The notes under the pieces: generated by a model
The model's database searches: none
What the model was told of the DNA's origin: nothing
The model's input: the letters and a program-made list of their open reading frames with translations, nothing else
Origin: Sipunculus nudus
Taxonomy: Eukaryota; Annelida; Sipuncula; Golfingiida; Sipunculidae
Assembly (NCBI GenBank): GCA_026874595.1
Contig: CM049317.1
Location: 19,429,882-19,493,881, forward strand
Direction of reading: 5' to 3'
Length of the DNA stretch: 64,000 nt
Position numbers and translations under genes: made by a program
Shown here: piece by piece, positions 36,001 through 47,442 of the stretch
How positions within the stretch are numbered: the first letter of the stretch is position 1
Layout: every line of letters begins with the position of its first letter

Positions 36001-36745
36001 CTGGACCATCCGTGTCACAATGCCGGACCACTCGTGACTTATCATTCATATCAACATGGATGCCCTGTGGTTATATAAAACGTGTTTTGCTTAAAGTTAA
36101 CCCTTTCCTTGTATGCAGCCCATCAATTGTTGACCAATTCCAGTCGTCTAACAGTGCCAGCAACTCCTGAAAGTATCCGTTAAACTACTTCGAACCCCCT
36201 GGTCTTTATCGAAATGTATACGTCAAATTCTTCCATGTAAGTCTTTTAGACAATAAGTAGTCTCGCGATTAGGATTTATGTGTCTATACAGACTCTATTA
36301 ACATTTCTACATCAGTCTCGTTAAGCATTTATTCTTAATGTAATCGTCTTCACTAATGGGCATTAGTTCCGTCTTTGTAACAAACATTAAATGACCTAAG
36401 CTTCTTTGGAAAACAAGGTTACATTTTTATTGCATTTAGAGTAGGCGACCTTGTGTTTATAATATCACCGCTAGCTTCTTTTTGCAAGTATATATAAAGC
36501 TTACGCAATGGACACAAGGCTTAAATTATGTTGCTGGAATTGCCTAAGGCTTGGGGTTTTCATAGCACAAGCATCTGTTGTTTTAGTTATAGAGGGTACT
36601 TCAGGTCACACTTGTTACTGAGGACACAGTTATACCCAATTTAGCCCTGCTACGTCACCACTAAAACGGCTGTGACTCGAACCTGCGGCCAGTCGTGGCC
36701 TTGAGTATGAATGTGCAAAGCAAGAATATAGGCCACGTGGTCCTA
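33077..36745. other. Long stretch without recognised genes
   Basis: Apart from the hairpin at 33984-34028 nothing is recognised. A 136-codon frame at 35760-36170 (+) has no domain, poor composition and no splice support. The phrase 'gcaggttcgagtc' (minus strand, near 36675) looks like an RNA polymerase III B box without an A box. Confidence 0.4.
33984..34028. repeat. Perfect 13-bp hairpin
   Basis: GTGCAGTGGTTAT (33984-33996) and ATAACCACTGCAC (34016-34028) are exactly complementary around a 19-base loop. It could be a tiny MITE with CAGTGGTTAT ends or a structured RNA element. Confidence 0.6.
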
Positions 36746-37750
36746 CAGTAGATCGCCGTATTTCCGAATGCCGAATTTCCGAAAATTCTTTTTTTCGAAA
36801 TTTAAAATGGAGAACCGAAATTATTTTCGTATTTCCGAAATATTTTTTAGCAAGTTTACACTTCAAGTGAATTTATTTAATTACGAGTCACAAACTCCTG
36901 CAGTCAGGTGGTCAAGCCTAGTGGTAACCCTATTTAATTAGTTCTAGGCCAATGCTGTCGCAGGGAAAAGATGTGATAACTAAGGCTAGTCGCGCAACGC
37001 TAGGCTCCGTATACCACAAGTAAGCGGCTGAGCAGTTTATCCTAGAGCATTTGTATATTATCAACCATATCTCGCTTGTACTCAGGCAAGCGTAGTTCGT
37101 CGGCTTGGGCCGGGCTGTCAGGCCAAACAACAGTTTACTGACTCGCAAGAGTATTGGTGAAGTATCATTCGCACATCGCTGTTGCTCAAGTTGGTATAGG
37201 TGCAAGGCCACAGCACGCGGGCCTGGCCATACAATTTATTCCGAGAGAGCAATTGTGTCACTAACTCAAACTTGCCGTTATTCAGCTTATTTTCTCAGAA
37301 GAATAACACCAATCGAACAGGATCGTCTTGCTGTCACTTGCCAGAGATATGGAGTCAAAGAAAAGAAAACGGACTGCGTTATGCGTGTGGCGCCGCCTGC
37401 GGACTGTTAAAGAAACTAACGGAGCTACGATAATGCCACATAATGTCATTTGAACTTTCCCTACCGTGAATTTTTTTTGGGGGAAAAAAATGATACACTA
37501 GTATCCTAAAAACAGGTTAAAATGTGTTTTACCTATCACACTCTGCATTAAATCCGATATTTTCATAAGTGCCGGTCGTATATTACGTAGGTCGAAAATG
37601 TAAACGGTGTTCACTCATTTATATACCGTTAAGTTGATCACTATCTGTCGTGCAAAATTGGCCCTAGACCCTGGGCCGATATTTCGAAAATTCATTTTTC
37701 CGAAAGAAAATCTTGTCGACCGACGCTTTCGGAAAAACGGCGCTCTACTG
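36746..37750 (+). mobile_element. Internally deleted Tigger/pogo-type transposon
   Basis: The ends are CAGTAGATCGCCGTATTTCC (from 36746) and the complement of CAGTAGAGCGCCGTTTTTCC (to 37750), with two mismatches in 23 bases. Both are flanked by TA (36744-36745, 37751-37752). CAGT starts and TA duplications are typical of pogo/Tigger elements. Subterminal sequence is rich in TTTCCGAA/TTCGGAAA repeats on both sides. At 1005 bases it is far too short to be autonomous. Confidence 0.8.
37349..37435 (+). pseudogene. Tigger-like transposase N-terminal remnant
   Basis: An ATG at 37349 opens 'MESKKRKRTALCVWRRLRTV', followed by 'KETNGAT'. This resembles the basic start and first helix of the CENP-B/pogo-type helix-turn-helix domain. 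The frame closes within about 35 codons, and nothing of the DDE domain follows before the right terminal repeat. It shows that the 1-kb element derives from a coding parent by internal deletion. Confidence 0.4.
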
Positions 37751-37752
37751 TA

Positions 37753-39500
37753 TTTGTTTACATGACCTGGGGTCACGTAGCCCTGAACCTGAAAGAGAGT
37801 AGTGAATGGTTTGGCCTGCTCTGGTTGGCTCTAGCCGTTATGGCATGAGGCCTTAACAGAAACCTGTTGTTTGATTTTTATATATGTTTAGCATAATCTC
37901 ACGGGAAATAAATGGTATCATTCAACTATTTTTAAATCTGTGGCAAATCAAAGACATGTTGTCCAAATGATTATTTGGGAGTGCTTGGAGGGGAAATTTT
38001 GGCTTCACTGCATTTACACCAGGATGGTGAAAAAATGAGATACACAAGCCCTAAATTTCTTAGCCTTATTTGACTGTAGCAACAACACATTCTCAGATAA
38101 AGAAGATTTAATATCAGATTTTATTTCGAAAGTTATTTAAACGAGGCCCAAACTTCATGTGTATTTTAGATGTAATATAGGAAAATAAAATTAAATAAAG
38201 CCAAGTTTCCTATAGGAGAAAAGTGCCTATGGAGGTTTTATTGACAGGACAGTATCACCGGAGTTACAGGAAGTCTCAGTCATCTTATTATACTTACATC
38301 CATGGTTCAAAATATAAACCTCCAGTGTTATAATTAGGAAAGAAACTTAAAAGCGAAATAATGAATATTATTCCGATTTGAAAAATTATTACCATAACAG
38401 TTTAACTTTGCAAATCCCATCGTTTGCATTTGTATACAAATCCTAGGAAGCAACTCATCTCTAGCCAGAGTTGACCTCTTAGTTTATGATGATGTACTGT
38501 CTAGAAAAAGAGTTCTCATTTTTCTATACTCCGCTCCAGCAATCTGTGTCCACCGATTTAATGGAGATAAATATGTATTTTCAATAATTTCATATGAATG
38601 TGACGGCCTAATCTAGCATATAATTTTTTTACAATAAATCTGCAATTTATGTTTCGCAACTTTCAGACTCTCAACATTAACATGCCAGATTTAATGTCTC
38701 CTTGAATATGTAGCTTTCTTTGTTTTACTTTGTTATATTTTTAGAGTCTTTACATGACAGCATCCAGTCAGCGGCTGTCAACTGAGGCTGTTTTGCATAG
38801 GACCAATGTCCTTTGCTGCAACACGTGTGGCTTTTATGTTGTAGAATGTATATTGACTTCTCATATTTAAAATTAATTTTACTTCTTTGATAACGGGCAA
38901 ATAAGTTATTCACTTACCTTGTTGAAATCTAGGCACTTTAATCTTTTACCCTATTTCCATGATTTCCCTTGAAATGTAAATTACATAAAATATAGCAAAA
39001 ACAAGTGGACATGAGGGTATGGAACGGACTTTAGTCGGTTTATTTACAATTGACCAAGTTGTATTTCAAAAGCTGCAGATGCACCGACTTTGATGCTACA
39101 GTGGCGGATAAGTGATCCTGGCGCCATCTGGTGCGACTGTCAGGTTCTTCCTGCGAGAAAAGCAGGAATAATAAACATTTAAAATTGAATAAATGAAAAC
39201 ATTATTATACAAATTCAAATATTTCAAATGATTTGGACGAGTATATGTAGTACACGAATGTATATATATTTCCTCGTGAGCAACTCCATAAAGCAGACAC
39301 CTCTGTATTGAGGGCAGTCCGTTTTTTTAGTCTGCATTATTTATGTCACGGTCACTTCTTTCATGTAATGATCACCTCTATAAAGTTTGGCCCTATTCCA
39401 AGGCTGCCCACATTATATAACTTCACTATAGATATTTAGGGCTTTCAGTAACACGGGAGTAAACGTTTGAGACGTTCGATATATCCTTCGAACGCTCAGT
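37753..39500. other. Stretch without recognised features
   Basis: Nothing recognised apart from a short minus-strand frame at 38725-38913 with no known family. Confidence 0.4.
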
Positions 39501-39543
39501 TATGAGCATCAGCTTGTCGTGCTGTATGACCGAGAGGGTAAAG

Positions 39544-39740
39544 GTCGATTTCGGCCGCCGACGATATCGGCCGCCGTCCTCAAATCGACCATATCGGCCG
39601 CCAGCGCCCACCAGACAACCATTTCGGCCGCAACCCCGACGATGCCACTGCTGGGCCCTGAATCTGGTCAGTCAACCATATCGGCCACGACTTGGGCGGC
39701 GGGGCACCATTTCGGCCGACGGGCTACCTCATTACTAGCC
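39544..39740. repeat. GC-rich (A/T)TCGGCC reiterated segment
   Basis: TCGGCC preceded by AT or TT occurs at 39551, 39567, 39594, 39624, 39681 and 39712. Spacings are mostly near 27-31 bases or a multiple. The segment is far richer in GC and CpG than its neighbourhood. Two plus-strand frames across it encode 'TISAA'-type reiterations; whether these are translated is unknown. Confidence 0.45.
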
Positions 39741-39759
39741 GCTGTTCTTCTGGGCTAGC

Positions 39760-40605
39760 TAATTACAACATACACGGCTACATATTAAGTCCTAGCTGAT
39801 TAAGCCTTCAATGTGAATTTAACCATTGGAAGAACTCAAGCGCACACATTTCAGTACACATTTCCACAAACACAATCTCAAATTTTAATACACATTTACA
39901 CAAACACCTTCAAACAAACAAAAAAAAATCAGAACTAAACAGCAGAAATAAATAATCAAATAAAACTTTATACATCTGTTTTAATACATTTTATTACATA
40001 TAAATAACAATTCAAGCAAAACGAAATTGCTCTACACCGAACATAATTTTTATATCTATAGTCAAATACATTTCCCTGTAAGACATCAGGTCTACCTGCC
40101 ATCCCTCTTATCTATATATCGTCTAATCAATTAATAGCCCACCCCTATTGTAATTAGGCTGGCCTACAGTTGTGTGTAATAGGCCACTCTCTCATTCTTT
40201 CTTGTGTTTGAATAATCCAGAAGTGAGCTCCGTGGCCCACGCCTGGTCGGCACTTGGTTTAGTCATTTTGACGTGTTAAGGGGCTAAACCTTAATTGACA
40301 TAAGGTGAAGTTCATAAGCCTTCCCCGATTGTTCTAGTTTCCCCGTTTATCACGTTTATCTATCAGACAGACAGTATATATGTTTAGGACAGACCTTTCG
40401 ACCATTCGGTGTTTTAAACTAAATGTCCTGTGTTGTTTTCTGTTATCTTTGGGAAAAATCCTACAGCCACATTGTCGGAACATTTCTAAGCACGCAGACA
40501 TGAACATGTGTCAGTATTTGGAAACTTGCTAAATCGGCAGATAGGTGGCGCTGCGTTTCTACAAGGACGAAAATTAAGTAGTTGATCCTGGTTAGAAAAC
40601 AAGGA
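39760..40605. other. Stretch without recognised features
   Basis: Nothing recognised. Confidence 0.35.
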
Positions 40606-42075
40606 TCAGGTATAGTGAGCACGTTTTATAACCTCCTCTTTCCCAGGATGTATTTTCTCTACCTCTCTCTCTCTCTTAGCATGAGATAAAACAGTCTTAA
40701 TTTGCAGGATCGGATCCGGGGTGTCATTAAAGGGAGTGAGGGAGGGGGCAGTGCGGTTGATACTCCAGGAGAAGGGCCAAAAAATCATGCTTTACAATGG
40801 TTAAATGTTACATGATACTGTAATATGTCATTTACTAATACATCATAAATTTGTATATTTTACTGTGTTTGGAGATTTGTAAAAAAAATAATAATGATTG
40901 TTTTTCAAGGCTTGTAACTGCCTTGCTTTATCTTTGTTGTGCGTGCCCTGGACCCTGGAAATAGATATATTACATATATATTGCACTAATCCCTGTACTC
41001 ATGGGTAACCTAATTTCTAAGATTGGTAAATTGATACAAATACCTGAAGAGAAGTGATCACAAATTTCAGCTTAATCACCAAACATGAGAATAATCGTTG
41101 CAAGCCTCGCCGCCATCATTATCTCATCATTATCTTTATACCCTTCCGCACTCTCCCAACATAACATCAATACTCGTGATCAGATTACCGTAATTAGATT
41201 ACCTACATACTAATACATCACTGCAATCTGTCATGTTGCATATCCATCCTGAATAAATTCTGCGCATGCTTGAGTATTTTATTGAACTCATTTTGTGTGT
41301 ATTACTATTAATATGCGACATATTTGCTCACATATTTATTAATTATTATATTTATACATGTTGCTCGGTATGAGTTGATACTGTGTGTCTTTGAAAAGAG
41401 AATGAAATACAAAGACAATAAAGTCTTGAGACGTGTGAATAGAATATTATTTTAGGACTTCCTGAGTCAACAAGCTCATAACATGTCTTTAATGTGCATC
41501 AGTGAAACTTGAGGAAAGTCGAAATAAAATAAAATCACTAATTTAACATTATTGTGTAAATGTAAAATTTTCTTTCGTTCAGCTCCTAATTATTCGTGTT
41601 CCCGTGATGAAGTGAGCGTTCGCATGAACAAATGTATGCTAACACGAGTACAGCAGTACTAGTAACGGCTTGTAACGGGTAGTTTGCACACAAATTGCAT
41701 GTTAGTGCTTTGGGCGCTCGGTTGTTTTCAGGGGGATGCGGAGGCAAGCGTTGCGTCTGTATATTGCGGTAGAGTGGTTGTGACCAATTGTTTGAATGGT
41801 GGTCAATTGCGTACTGAAGATTTTGGAAGAGGGGCAAATATTATGTGGTCGGTAAAGGCGGCTGCCTCCCCCCCCCCACCCCCCATATACCCAATTACCC
41901 TTAAGCCACGATAATAAAAGCAAGCGATTATAATCTGTGATAAGAGCTTATATTACAAGAAAAATCCCCACAAAATTGCCAATTTATAACATGTATTTAA
42001 AAAAATATCCACACCGTGGGAGGAGGATACCCCCTCACTCACCATTCCTCTCCTTAACACCCCCGTCGTTAAGTA
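40606..42075 (+). repeat. Segmental duplication, copy A
   Basis: Four blocks are collinear with 59236-60960: 40606-40800 with 59236-59432, 40868-40930 with 60228-60275, 41388-41725 with 60375-60765, and 41893-42020 with 60820-60955. Shared phrases include 'gaatgaaatacaaaga', 'gtgcatcagtgaaacttgag', 'gatgaagtgagcgttcgcat' and 'gccaatttataacatgtatt'. It contains no recognised gene. Confidence 0.8.
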
Positions 42076-42079
42076 CTTC

Positions 42080-43890
42080 AGTAAGTGCTTGCCACTGGTA
42101 ATATATGGTATATCCTCGATGTGAATAACCCCAACCGTTCGGGAAAGAATACCCAGTGCTTGTTTGATGCTTGTATATCCTTGATATGGATAACCGCCAC
42201 CCTTCCGGTAGGAAAATTCCAGTAAGTGTTTGTCAGTGTAATAAATGGTATATTCTCAATATGGATAAGAGTGACCGTTCGGGTATGAAAAAATCAAGAA
42301 AATGTTTGTCCTTGGTAATATAAGGCACATCCTTTATATGGATAACCCTTGTCCATAGGGTATGGAATGCTGCAGTTATTGTTTGTCACAGGTTATATAT
42401 GGTATATACTAAATATGGATAAAACTAACCATTCAGGTATGGAATACTCCAATTAGTTTCTTTCAGTTGTTATATATGGTATATTCTAAATATGGATAAA
42501 CCCTAACACTTCGGGTGACAATACTTCCGTTGGTGCTTGTCAATGGTAGAAATGGAAAATTCTCGATATGGATAAGCCTAACCGTTCGAGTAGAAATACA
42601 CCTGTAAGTGTTTGTCTCTGGTACTATTTGGTATATCGTTCATGTGGATAACCCTGAGCCTTTGGGTATGGAATGGTGCAGAAATTGTTTGTTACAGGCT
42701 ATATAAGGTATATCCTAAATATGTGTTTCCCTAACCATACGGGTATGGAAATACTCCAGTTAAGTTTTGTCAGTGTTAATACATGGTATATCTTAACATA
42801 TATAATCCTAACCATTTTGGTGTGGAATACTCCAGAAAGTGTTTGTCACAAGTAATATATGGTACATCCTCGACATGGATATACCTAACCGCTCAGGCAT
42901 GGAGTGTAATAAATGGCATATCCTTGTTATGGAAAACCCTAACTCTTAGATCATGGAATACTCCAGTAAGTTTTTACCACTGGAAATAGATAGTATATTC
43001 TCGATATGGATAAGCCTAACCTCTCACTCATGGCGGACCGAGTAAGTGTTTCTCACTGGTAATGTATGGTATAACCTCTGTCTGGATAATCCTTACCCTT
43101 CATGCATGGATTACGCCATGAAAGATTTGTCATTGGTAATGTATGACATATCCTTCGGCTTGATATTGATATTGATAACCTATACCCTACGGGAATGGAA
43201 TGCTGCAGTAATTGCTTGTCACTTTTTATACATGATATATCATAACCCAACCCTTCGGTAATAGAATGCTGCAGTATATCCTCATTATGGATAACCATAA
43301 CTCTTCTGGAAGGAATGGTCAAGTAGGTGCTTGTCACTGGTAATATATGGTATATTCTAGATGTGAATAACCCTAGCCGTTCGGGTAGGACTACTCTGCT
43401 ACCTGTAATATACTATATATCCTCGATATGGATAACCCAAACCCTTCAGGTAGGATAAGTTCAGTAGGTGTTTGTCAGTGTAATGAATGGTTTTTCCTTG
43501 ATATGGATGTCTAACCTTTCGGGTAGGAGTACACATAAAGTGTTTATGATTGGTTGTATTTGATAAAACCTTGAAATGGAGAACCCTTACATTTAGGGTA
43601 TGGAATGCTGCAGTAATTGATTGTAAGTGTTAATATATGGTAACTTAAAAATACGGAACACACTAACCATTCGGGTATGGATAACCCAAGTATGTTCTTG
43701 TCAGAGGTAACATATGGTGCATCCTATATACAGATAACCCTAAACCTTCAAGAGGTGCTCGTCATTGGTAACATATGGTATATCCTCGATATGAATAATC
43801 CTATCTTTTCGGGTAGGAACACTCCACTGTTTGTTTGCCACTTGTAATATATTGTTTATCCTCGATATGGATAACCCAAACCCTATCCAA
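42080..43890. repeat. 77-bp tandem array, about 23 units
   Basis: Each unit runs through 'ggtaatatatggtatatcct', 'cgatatggataaccctaacc', '(c)cttcgggtatggaatactcc' and 'agtaagtgtttgtcact'. The start 'ggt.atat.tggtatat' recurs at about 42313, 42391, 42470, 42547, 42620, 42699 and 42776, a period near 77. Units differ by many substitutions and small indels, so the array is old or loosely homogenised. Open frames inside it are fortuitous. The related locus near 60950-61080 has fewer than two units. Confidence 0.85.
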
Positions 43891-43972
43891 CACGTCCTCA
43901 ATACAATCATGAGCGTGTCTGATGATCAATATATATTCGGCTGGGAAAGTGCATATGGGAGAGCGGGGAGAT

Positions 43973-44378
43973 GTGGGACAAGGGTGAAGTGGGACAGCCT
44001 CATTTATGAACAGAACTCTTGACCAATCAGATTTCATGTACCATGTTTTGAAAGGTCAAAGTGACTTCCTTTCTCTCCTATGTTTGTAACTTGAACAAGA
44101 ATTGTTGGTGAGTCTGTGGAGGGAAATTTCACTTATGACCAAAAAATAGTTCTTTTTACACATGTAAGAAATGTTTTCCTAGATTTCTTATAGCTGATGA
44201 AATGATGCGTTAATCTCCATCATTTAAAATATACACATCATGTACATATTTACTGAAGAAATGTCCTGCTTTGTGCTGACAGAGATTACTACAGCTGCCA
44301 TTTTTTTCTTGAACATTGGTCCAGGGAGAAGTGGGACATATGTCCCAGGTCTCCCCATTGGTGTCCCATCTCTCCCGC
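43973..44378. promoter_or_regulatory. Left subterminal GTGGGACA sites
   Basis: GTGGGACA occurs at 43973-43980 and 43988-43995, then at 44331-44338, with inverted TGTCCCA copies at 44341-44347 and about 44362-44368. The last continues as 'tctctcccgcat', an internal echo of the terminal repeat. Such repeats commonly bind transposase; binding here is inferred. Confidence 0.5.
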
Positions 44379-44466
44379 ATATTTATTTTTAAGTCTGTTC
44401 ACATTAATAAATAAAGATTTTTAACATATATTAAACCAAGTGTTAGATATTTATGTTTGCTTTCAG
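44108..44466 (+). other. Possible intron in the 5' untranslated region
   Basis: A GTGAGT donor at 44108 and the acceptor 'tttgctttcag' ending at 44466 frame a 359-base stretch just before the transposase start codon. Only the acceptor is strong. Confidence 0.35.
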
Positions 44467-44478
44467 ATAATCTCAAGT

Positions 44479-45868
44479 ATGCCACGCTATTATAAAAGAA
44501 AAACTGAAATGGGGCTTGTTCCACACAGTGGAATGTTGGAAGCTGTAAAGACTGTAATAGAAGGTAACAAATCTATCCGTCAAGTAGCAGGAGAGAAAGG
44601 TATATCAAAGACTGTACTAGCCAGATATGTTAAGAAATATAAGGACGGTCCAGCCTGTAGCCTTATCCCAAACTATACTCACAGCCAAGTGTTCACTGAT
44701 GCACAGGAGGATACTCTGGCAGAGTATATTGAAACAACCTCCAAAATGTTCCATGGACTAACACCTGCCAAAGTCAGACAATTAGCTTATGAAATGGCAG
44801 TAAAAAAAAAACAACTTTCAGATGCCCAAAAATTGGATGGAAAATAAAATTGCAGGAAGAGATTGGCTCACAATGTTTTTAAAACGGTATCCAAAATTAT
44901 CCATTCGCAGCCCAGAAGCAACCTCCCTGGCACGTGCCTCGGCGTTCAATAAGCATACAGTCAACCAGTTTTTTGACCTTTTGGAAACACTGATCAAAAG
45001 ACACAATATTGATGGCACAAGGATTTACAACTTAGACGAATCTGGCTTCACAACCGTTCAAAAAGTGCCCAAAGTTATAACCATTAAAGGCCAGAAGCAG
45101 GTTGGTCAAGTTACCTCTCGTGAGAGAGGAGAACTTGTAACGGTTTGCGCTATAGTTGCAGCATCTGGGACAGGGTTACCACCTGTGTTCGTATTTCCTC
45201 GAAAAAAAACTACCGGGACATTTTTCTGACAGGAGCTCCAGAAGCTTCCCTTGGGTTGGCTACAGATTCTGGCTGGATAAAAATAGCGACTTGTTTCATA
45301 AAGTCATGGAGCACATAGTGAAACACACCCATTCATCCAATGAAAACCCAATTATCCTGATCATGGACAACCATGAAAGCCACATAGCTGTGAGCACATT
45401 AGAATATGCCAAAGAGCATGGTGTCAACATTGTGACACTTCCCCCACATACAAGCCATAAAACACAACCATTAGACAGATCTGTTTTTGGACCAATGGAA
45501 GCCTATTTCAACGGAGAGATGAACGGCTGGATGATGAAAAATCCAGGAAAGATAGTCACCATTTACCAAATAGCACAGCTTGTCGGAGCTGCATGGATGA
45601 AAGCGGCCTGTCCAAACAACATTGTCTCTGGTTTTCGAATCTCTGGCATATGGCCATATAACCGGGATGTCTTTGAAGATGAGGAATTCCTTCCAGCCTC
45701 AATAACAGATCGTCCAGAATCCACAGAAAACAGCAACTCGAAGGAAGTTCAACCACAGAACAACCTGCTTCACCATGTACTTCTGAGTCACTTACGAATA
45801 CAAATGCTACTGCCACCACTTCCACTCCTGGTTTTATCACCCCTGAACGTCTGTTGGGATATCCAAAG
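44479..45868 (+). pseudogene. Pogo-like transposase, main exon (four A-run frameshifts)
   Basis: The protein starts 'MPRYYKRKTEMGL', followed by a pipsqueak-type helix-turn-helix ('SIRQVAGEKGISKTVLARYV'), then a CENP-B-like second DNA-binding part ('LAEYIETTSKMFHGLTPAKV', ending '[17 protein letters not shown]'). Next comes the DDE_1 catalytic domain. The acidic residues are D in 'YNLDESG' (45035-45037), D in 'LIMDNHESH' (45366-45368) and D in 'KTQPLDRS' (45474-45476), a DD35D spacing. 'FRISGIWPYNRD' closes the domain. The reading frame changes at four places, each a run of A: 44802-44811 (one too many), 45202-45209, 45279-45283 and 45727-45730 (one too few each). There are no other stops. 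Either the gene is very recently dead or these are assembly errors. The exon ends at AAG|GT in phase 0. Confidence 0.85.
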
Positions 45869-45929
45869 GTACTGATAATTCTAATATTTCTGAGTAAATG
45901 AAGAAATACTAATTTCCATTCATGTTATT

Positions 45930-46200
45930 ACTTCCTCCGCTACAGGGCGGAGGTTACGTTTTTGCTAACGTTGGTTGCTTTGTTTGTCTGTCTAATAGCA
46001 ACATTACAGATTTTAATGAATTTTTCAGGATTGCTTTGCAATGATACAAGGAACAATTTCTTAAACTTTGGGGGTGATCTGGATAACCATCTGGATCAGA
46101 GATTTTTTTTATATAGGATAAATGCTGCATTTCTGAAAATGCCACAAGGAATATTAAGCTATCTTGGTGGAGGTATGCACTCTCTGAGTGCTTTTCTAGT
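45930..46200. mobile_element. Nested small repeat in the intron
   Basis: 'cctccgctacagggcggaggttacg' at the left and 'cttggtggaggtatgcactctctgagtgcttttctag' at the right resemble the ends of a widespread short element with a GGCGGAGGTTA start and 'GGTGGAGGTATGCACTCTCTGAGTGC' end that occurs in many animal genomes. Apparent frames here are non-coding. Confidence 0.5.
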
Positions 46201-46280
46201 ATTTAAAATAAATTTTCCCTTTCAAAATTTTTAAAATAAATAAATAGGCAGAACCTACTGAAGGAAAGTAATTATATATA

Positions 46281-46281
46281 C

Positions 46282-46321
<40 letters not shown>

Positions 46322-46373
46322 CGGTTCCCACAGTGTATACCCTTTCCATCTATATACATTGAACGAGCATGGC

Positions 46374-46430
<57 letters not shown>
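46281..46430. repeat. (GA)n and (TA)n microsatellites in the intron
   Basis: GA run at 46284-46318 and TA run at 46375-46430. The TA run ends eight bases before the splice acceptor. Confidence 0.95.
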
Positions 46431-46432
<2 letters not shown>

Positions 46433-46438
46433 TTACAG

Positions 46439-47068
46439 GCCCAGGCAAGAAAACAGAAGAACACTGGTGGAAGGAAAAGCGGGAAGACAATGATAGCTAC
46501 ACCAACACCAGAGCTTAAACGATTGAAGGAAGAGGCTCTCCTTCGAGCAGCCAAGAAAGATCGAAGAGAATCTTTAAAGAAAGTTAGAAAAAAACTTATG
46601 TGTAGCTCTGCAAAGAAAGAATCTGGCTCTGCAAAGAAAGAGGACAGTTCATCCTCATCAGAAGATGAGGAAGAGCCCATTTTTTCGGACACTGATGATG
46701 ATGTTACAGATGCCACAGATGATGAGGGAGTAATCGAAGGATTGCAGATGGGAACTGTTAATTTTGCAGATGTAAACATAGACAGCTATGTCTTAGTGGA
46801 ATTCCCGCAGCAGAAAAAATGCCCAGTTTATCACGTCGGGAAAATATTGAGCGAGTTTGACAGCGACAGTGACTGTGAAATAGAGTTTCTCAGAAAGAGT
46901 CAAAAAGATAAAAACAGGTTTGTAAAGCCAAACATTGCAGACTTAGCATCCACCAAGAAAAAGGATATAAAGTTTATCCTGCCTAAACCAATATGCAAAG
47001 GAACAACAGCACGAACCAAGGATGGTGTTGTCTTCCCGATTGATTTCGGAAGCCTGGATGTTCGTTAA
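46439..47068 (+). CDS. Pogo-like transposase, C-terminal exon
   Basis: This exon encodes 210 residues with no interruption, ending in TAA at 47066-47068. In order: the conserved 'GGRKSGKTMIATPTPE' linker; a strongly basic helix ('LLRAAKKDRRESLKKVRKK'); a Ser/Asp/Glu tract ('SSSSSEDEEEPIFSDTDDD'); and a compact C-terminal module of about 75 residues. That module has beta-strand-like segments 'SYVLVEFP', 'YHVGKILSEF', 'CEIEFLRKS' and 'DIKFILPKP'. The module resembles tails I have seen on other invertebrate pogo-like proteins, and its strand pattern suggests a small beta-barrel such as a Tudor or chromo-type fold; that is inference. The acidic tract and charge switch suggest nuclear protein contacts. 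A minus-strand frame over this exon is a shadow. Confidence 0.8.
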   Translation, partial: AQARKQKNTGGRKSGKTMIATPTPELKRLKEEALLRAAKKDRRESLKKVRKKLMCSSAKKESGSAKKEDSSSSSEDEEEPIFSDTDDDVTDATDDEGVIEGLQMGTVNFADVNIDSYVLVEFPQQKKCPVYHVGKILSEFDSDSDCEIEFLRKSQKDKNRFVKPNIADLASTKKKDIKFILPKPICKGTTARTKDGVVFPIDFGSLDVR

Positions 47069-47380
47069 ATGAATGGCATCTGGCCTTCCTTACCTAGTAG
47101 CAAGCATTTTTTTTTTATGTTTTGACACTGCGAAAAAAAAAACTTTTCCCTCAGACATTTACGTTAACATCTATATTCTTCTCCAGACAGAGACGGCATG
47201 TATAAGTAATGTTTTTTTCTATATATATATATATATATATAGTCAGATATTTAAGGTGTTGTTGGACATATTTCATTTTTCATGGATAATTTTGAGTTTA
47301 TTTCAGATTTTCCCATGACATACGGGATACTGTTATGTATAATTGTACTTTAATTCGGATACCTGAACAGAAATGAGAGT

Positions 47381-47386
47381 AATAAA
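47381..47386 (+). terminator. Polyadenylation signal AATAAA
   Basis: AATAAA lies about 310 bases after the transposase stop codon and before the right subterminal repeats, so the transcript would end inside the element. Confidence 0.5.
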
Positions 47387-47442
47387 GCATTTCTTTCACA
47401 TTAACAAACACGAGTTGTCGATTTTCACCAAAGAATCAGTAT

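Larger units (their letters stand above)
45869..46438 (+). other. Intron of the transposase gene
   Basis: The intron starts GTACTG and ends CATTACAG, joining 'LLGYPK' to 'AQARKQKNTGG' in phase 0. The junction reproduces the usual 'YPKA...GGRK.GK..IATPTPE' order of this transposase family. The intron has taken in a small repeat and two microsatellites. Confidence 0.7.

Noticed and set aside
35760-36170. 136-codon plus-strand frame
   Set aside because: No domain, no splice or start support, and composition like the surrounding AT-rich DNA.
36600-36745. tRNA-like B box (minus-strand GGTTCGAGTC)
   Set aside because: No matching A box, cloverleaf or anticodon stem could be found at the right distance.
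39502-39758. Two overlapping 78-79-codon frames suggesting a repetitive protein
   Set aside because: Reiteration comes from the TCGGCC-containing DNA repeat and both frames are open because of GC content. I kept the DNA repeat and not the proteins.
42080-43890. Possible CRISPR-like array of direct repeats
   Set aside because: The units are 77-bp contiguous tandem repeats without unique spacers, in an animal genome.
46255-46779. 174-codon minus-strand frame rich in Ser
   Set aside because: It is the antisense of the acidic GAA/GAT-rich part of the transposase exon plus a microsatellite.
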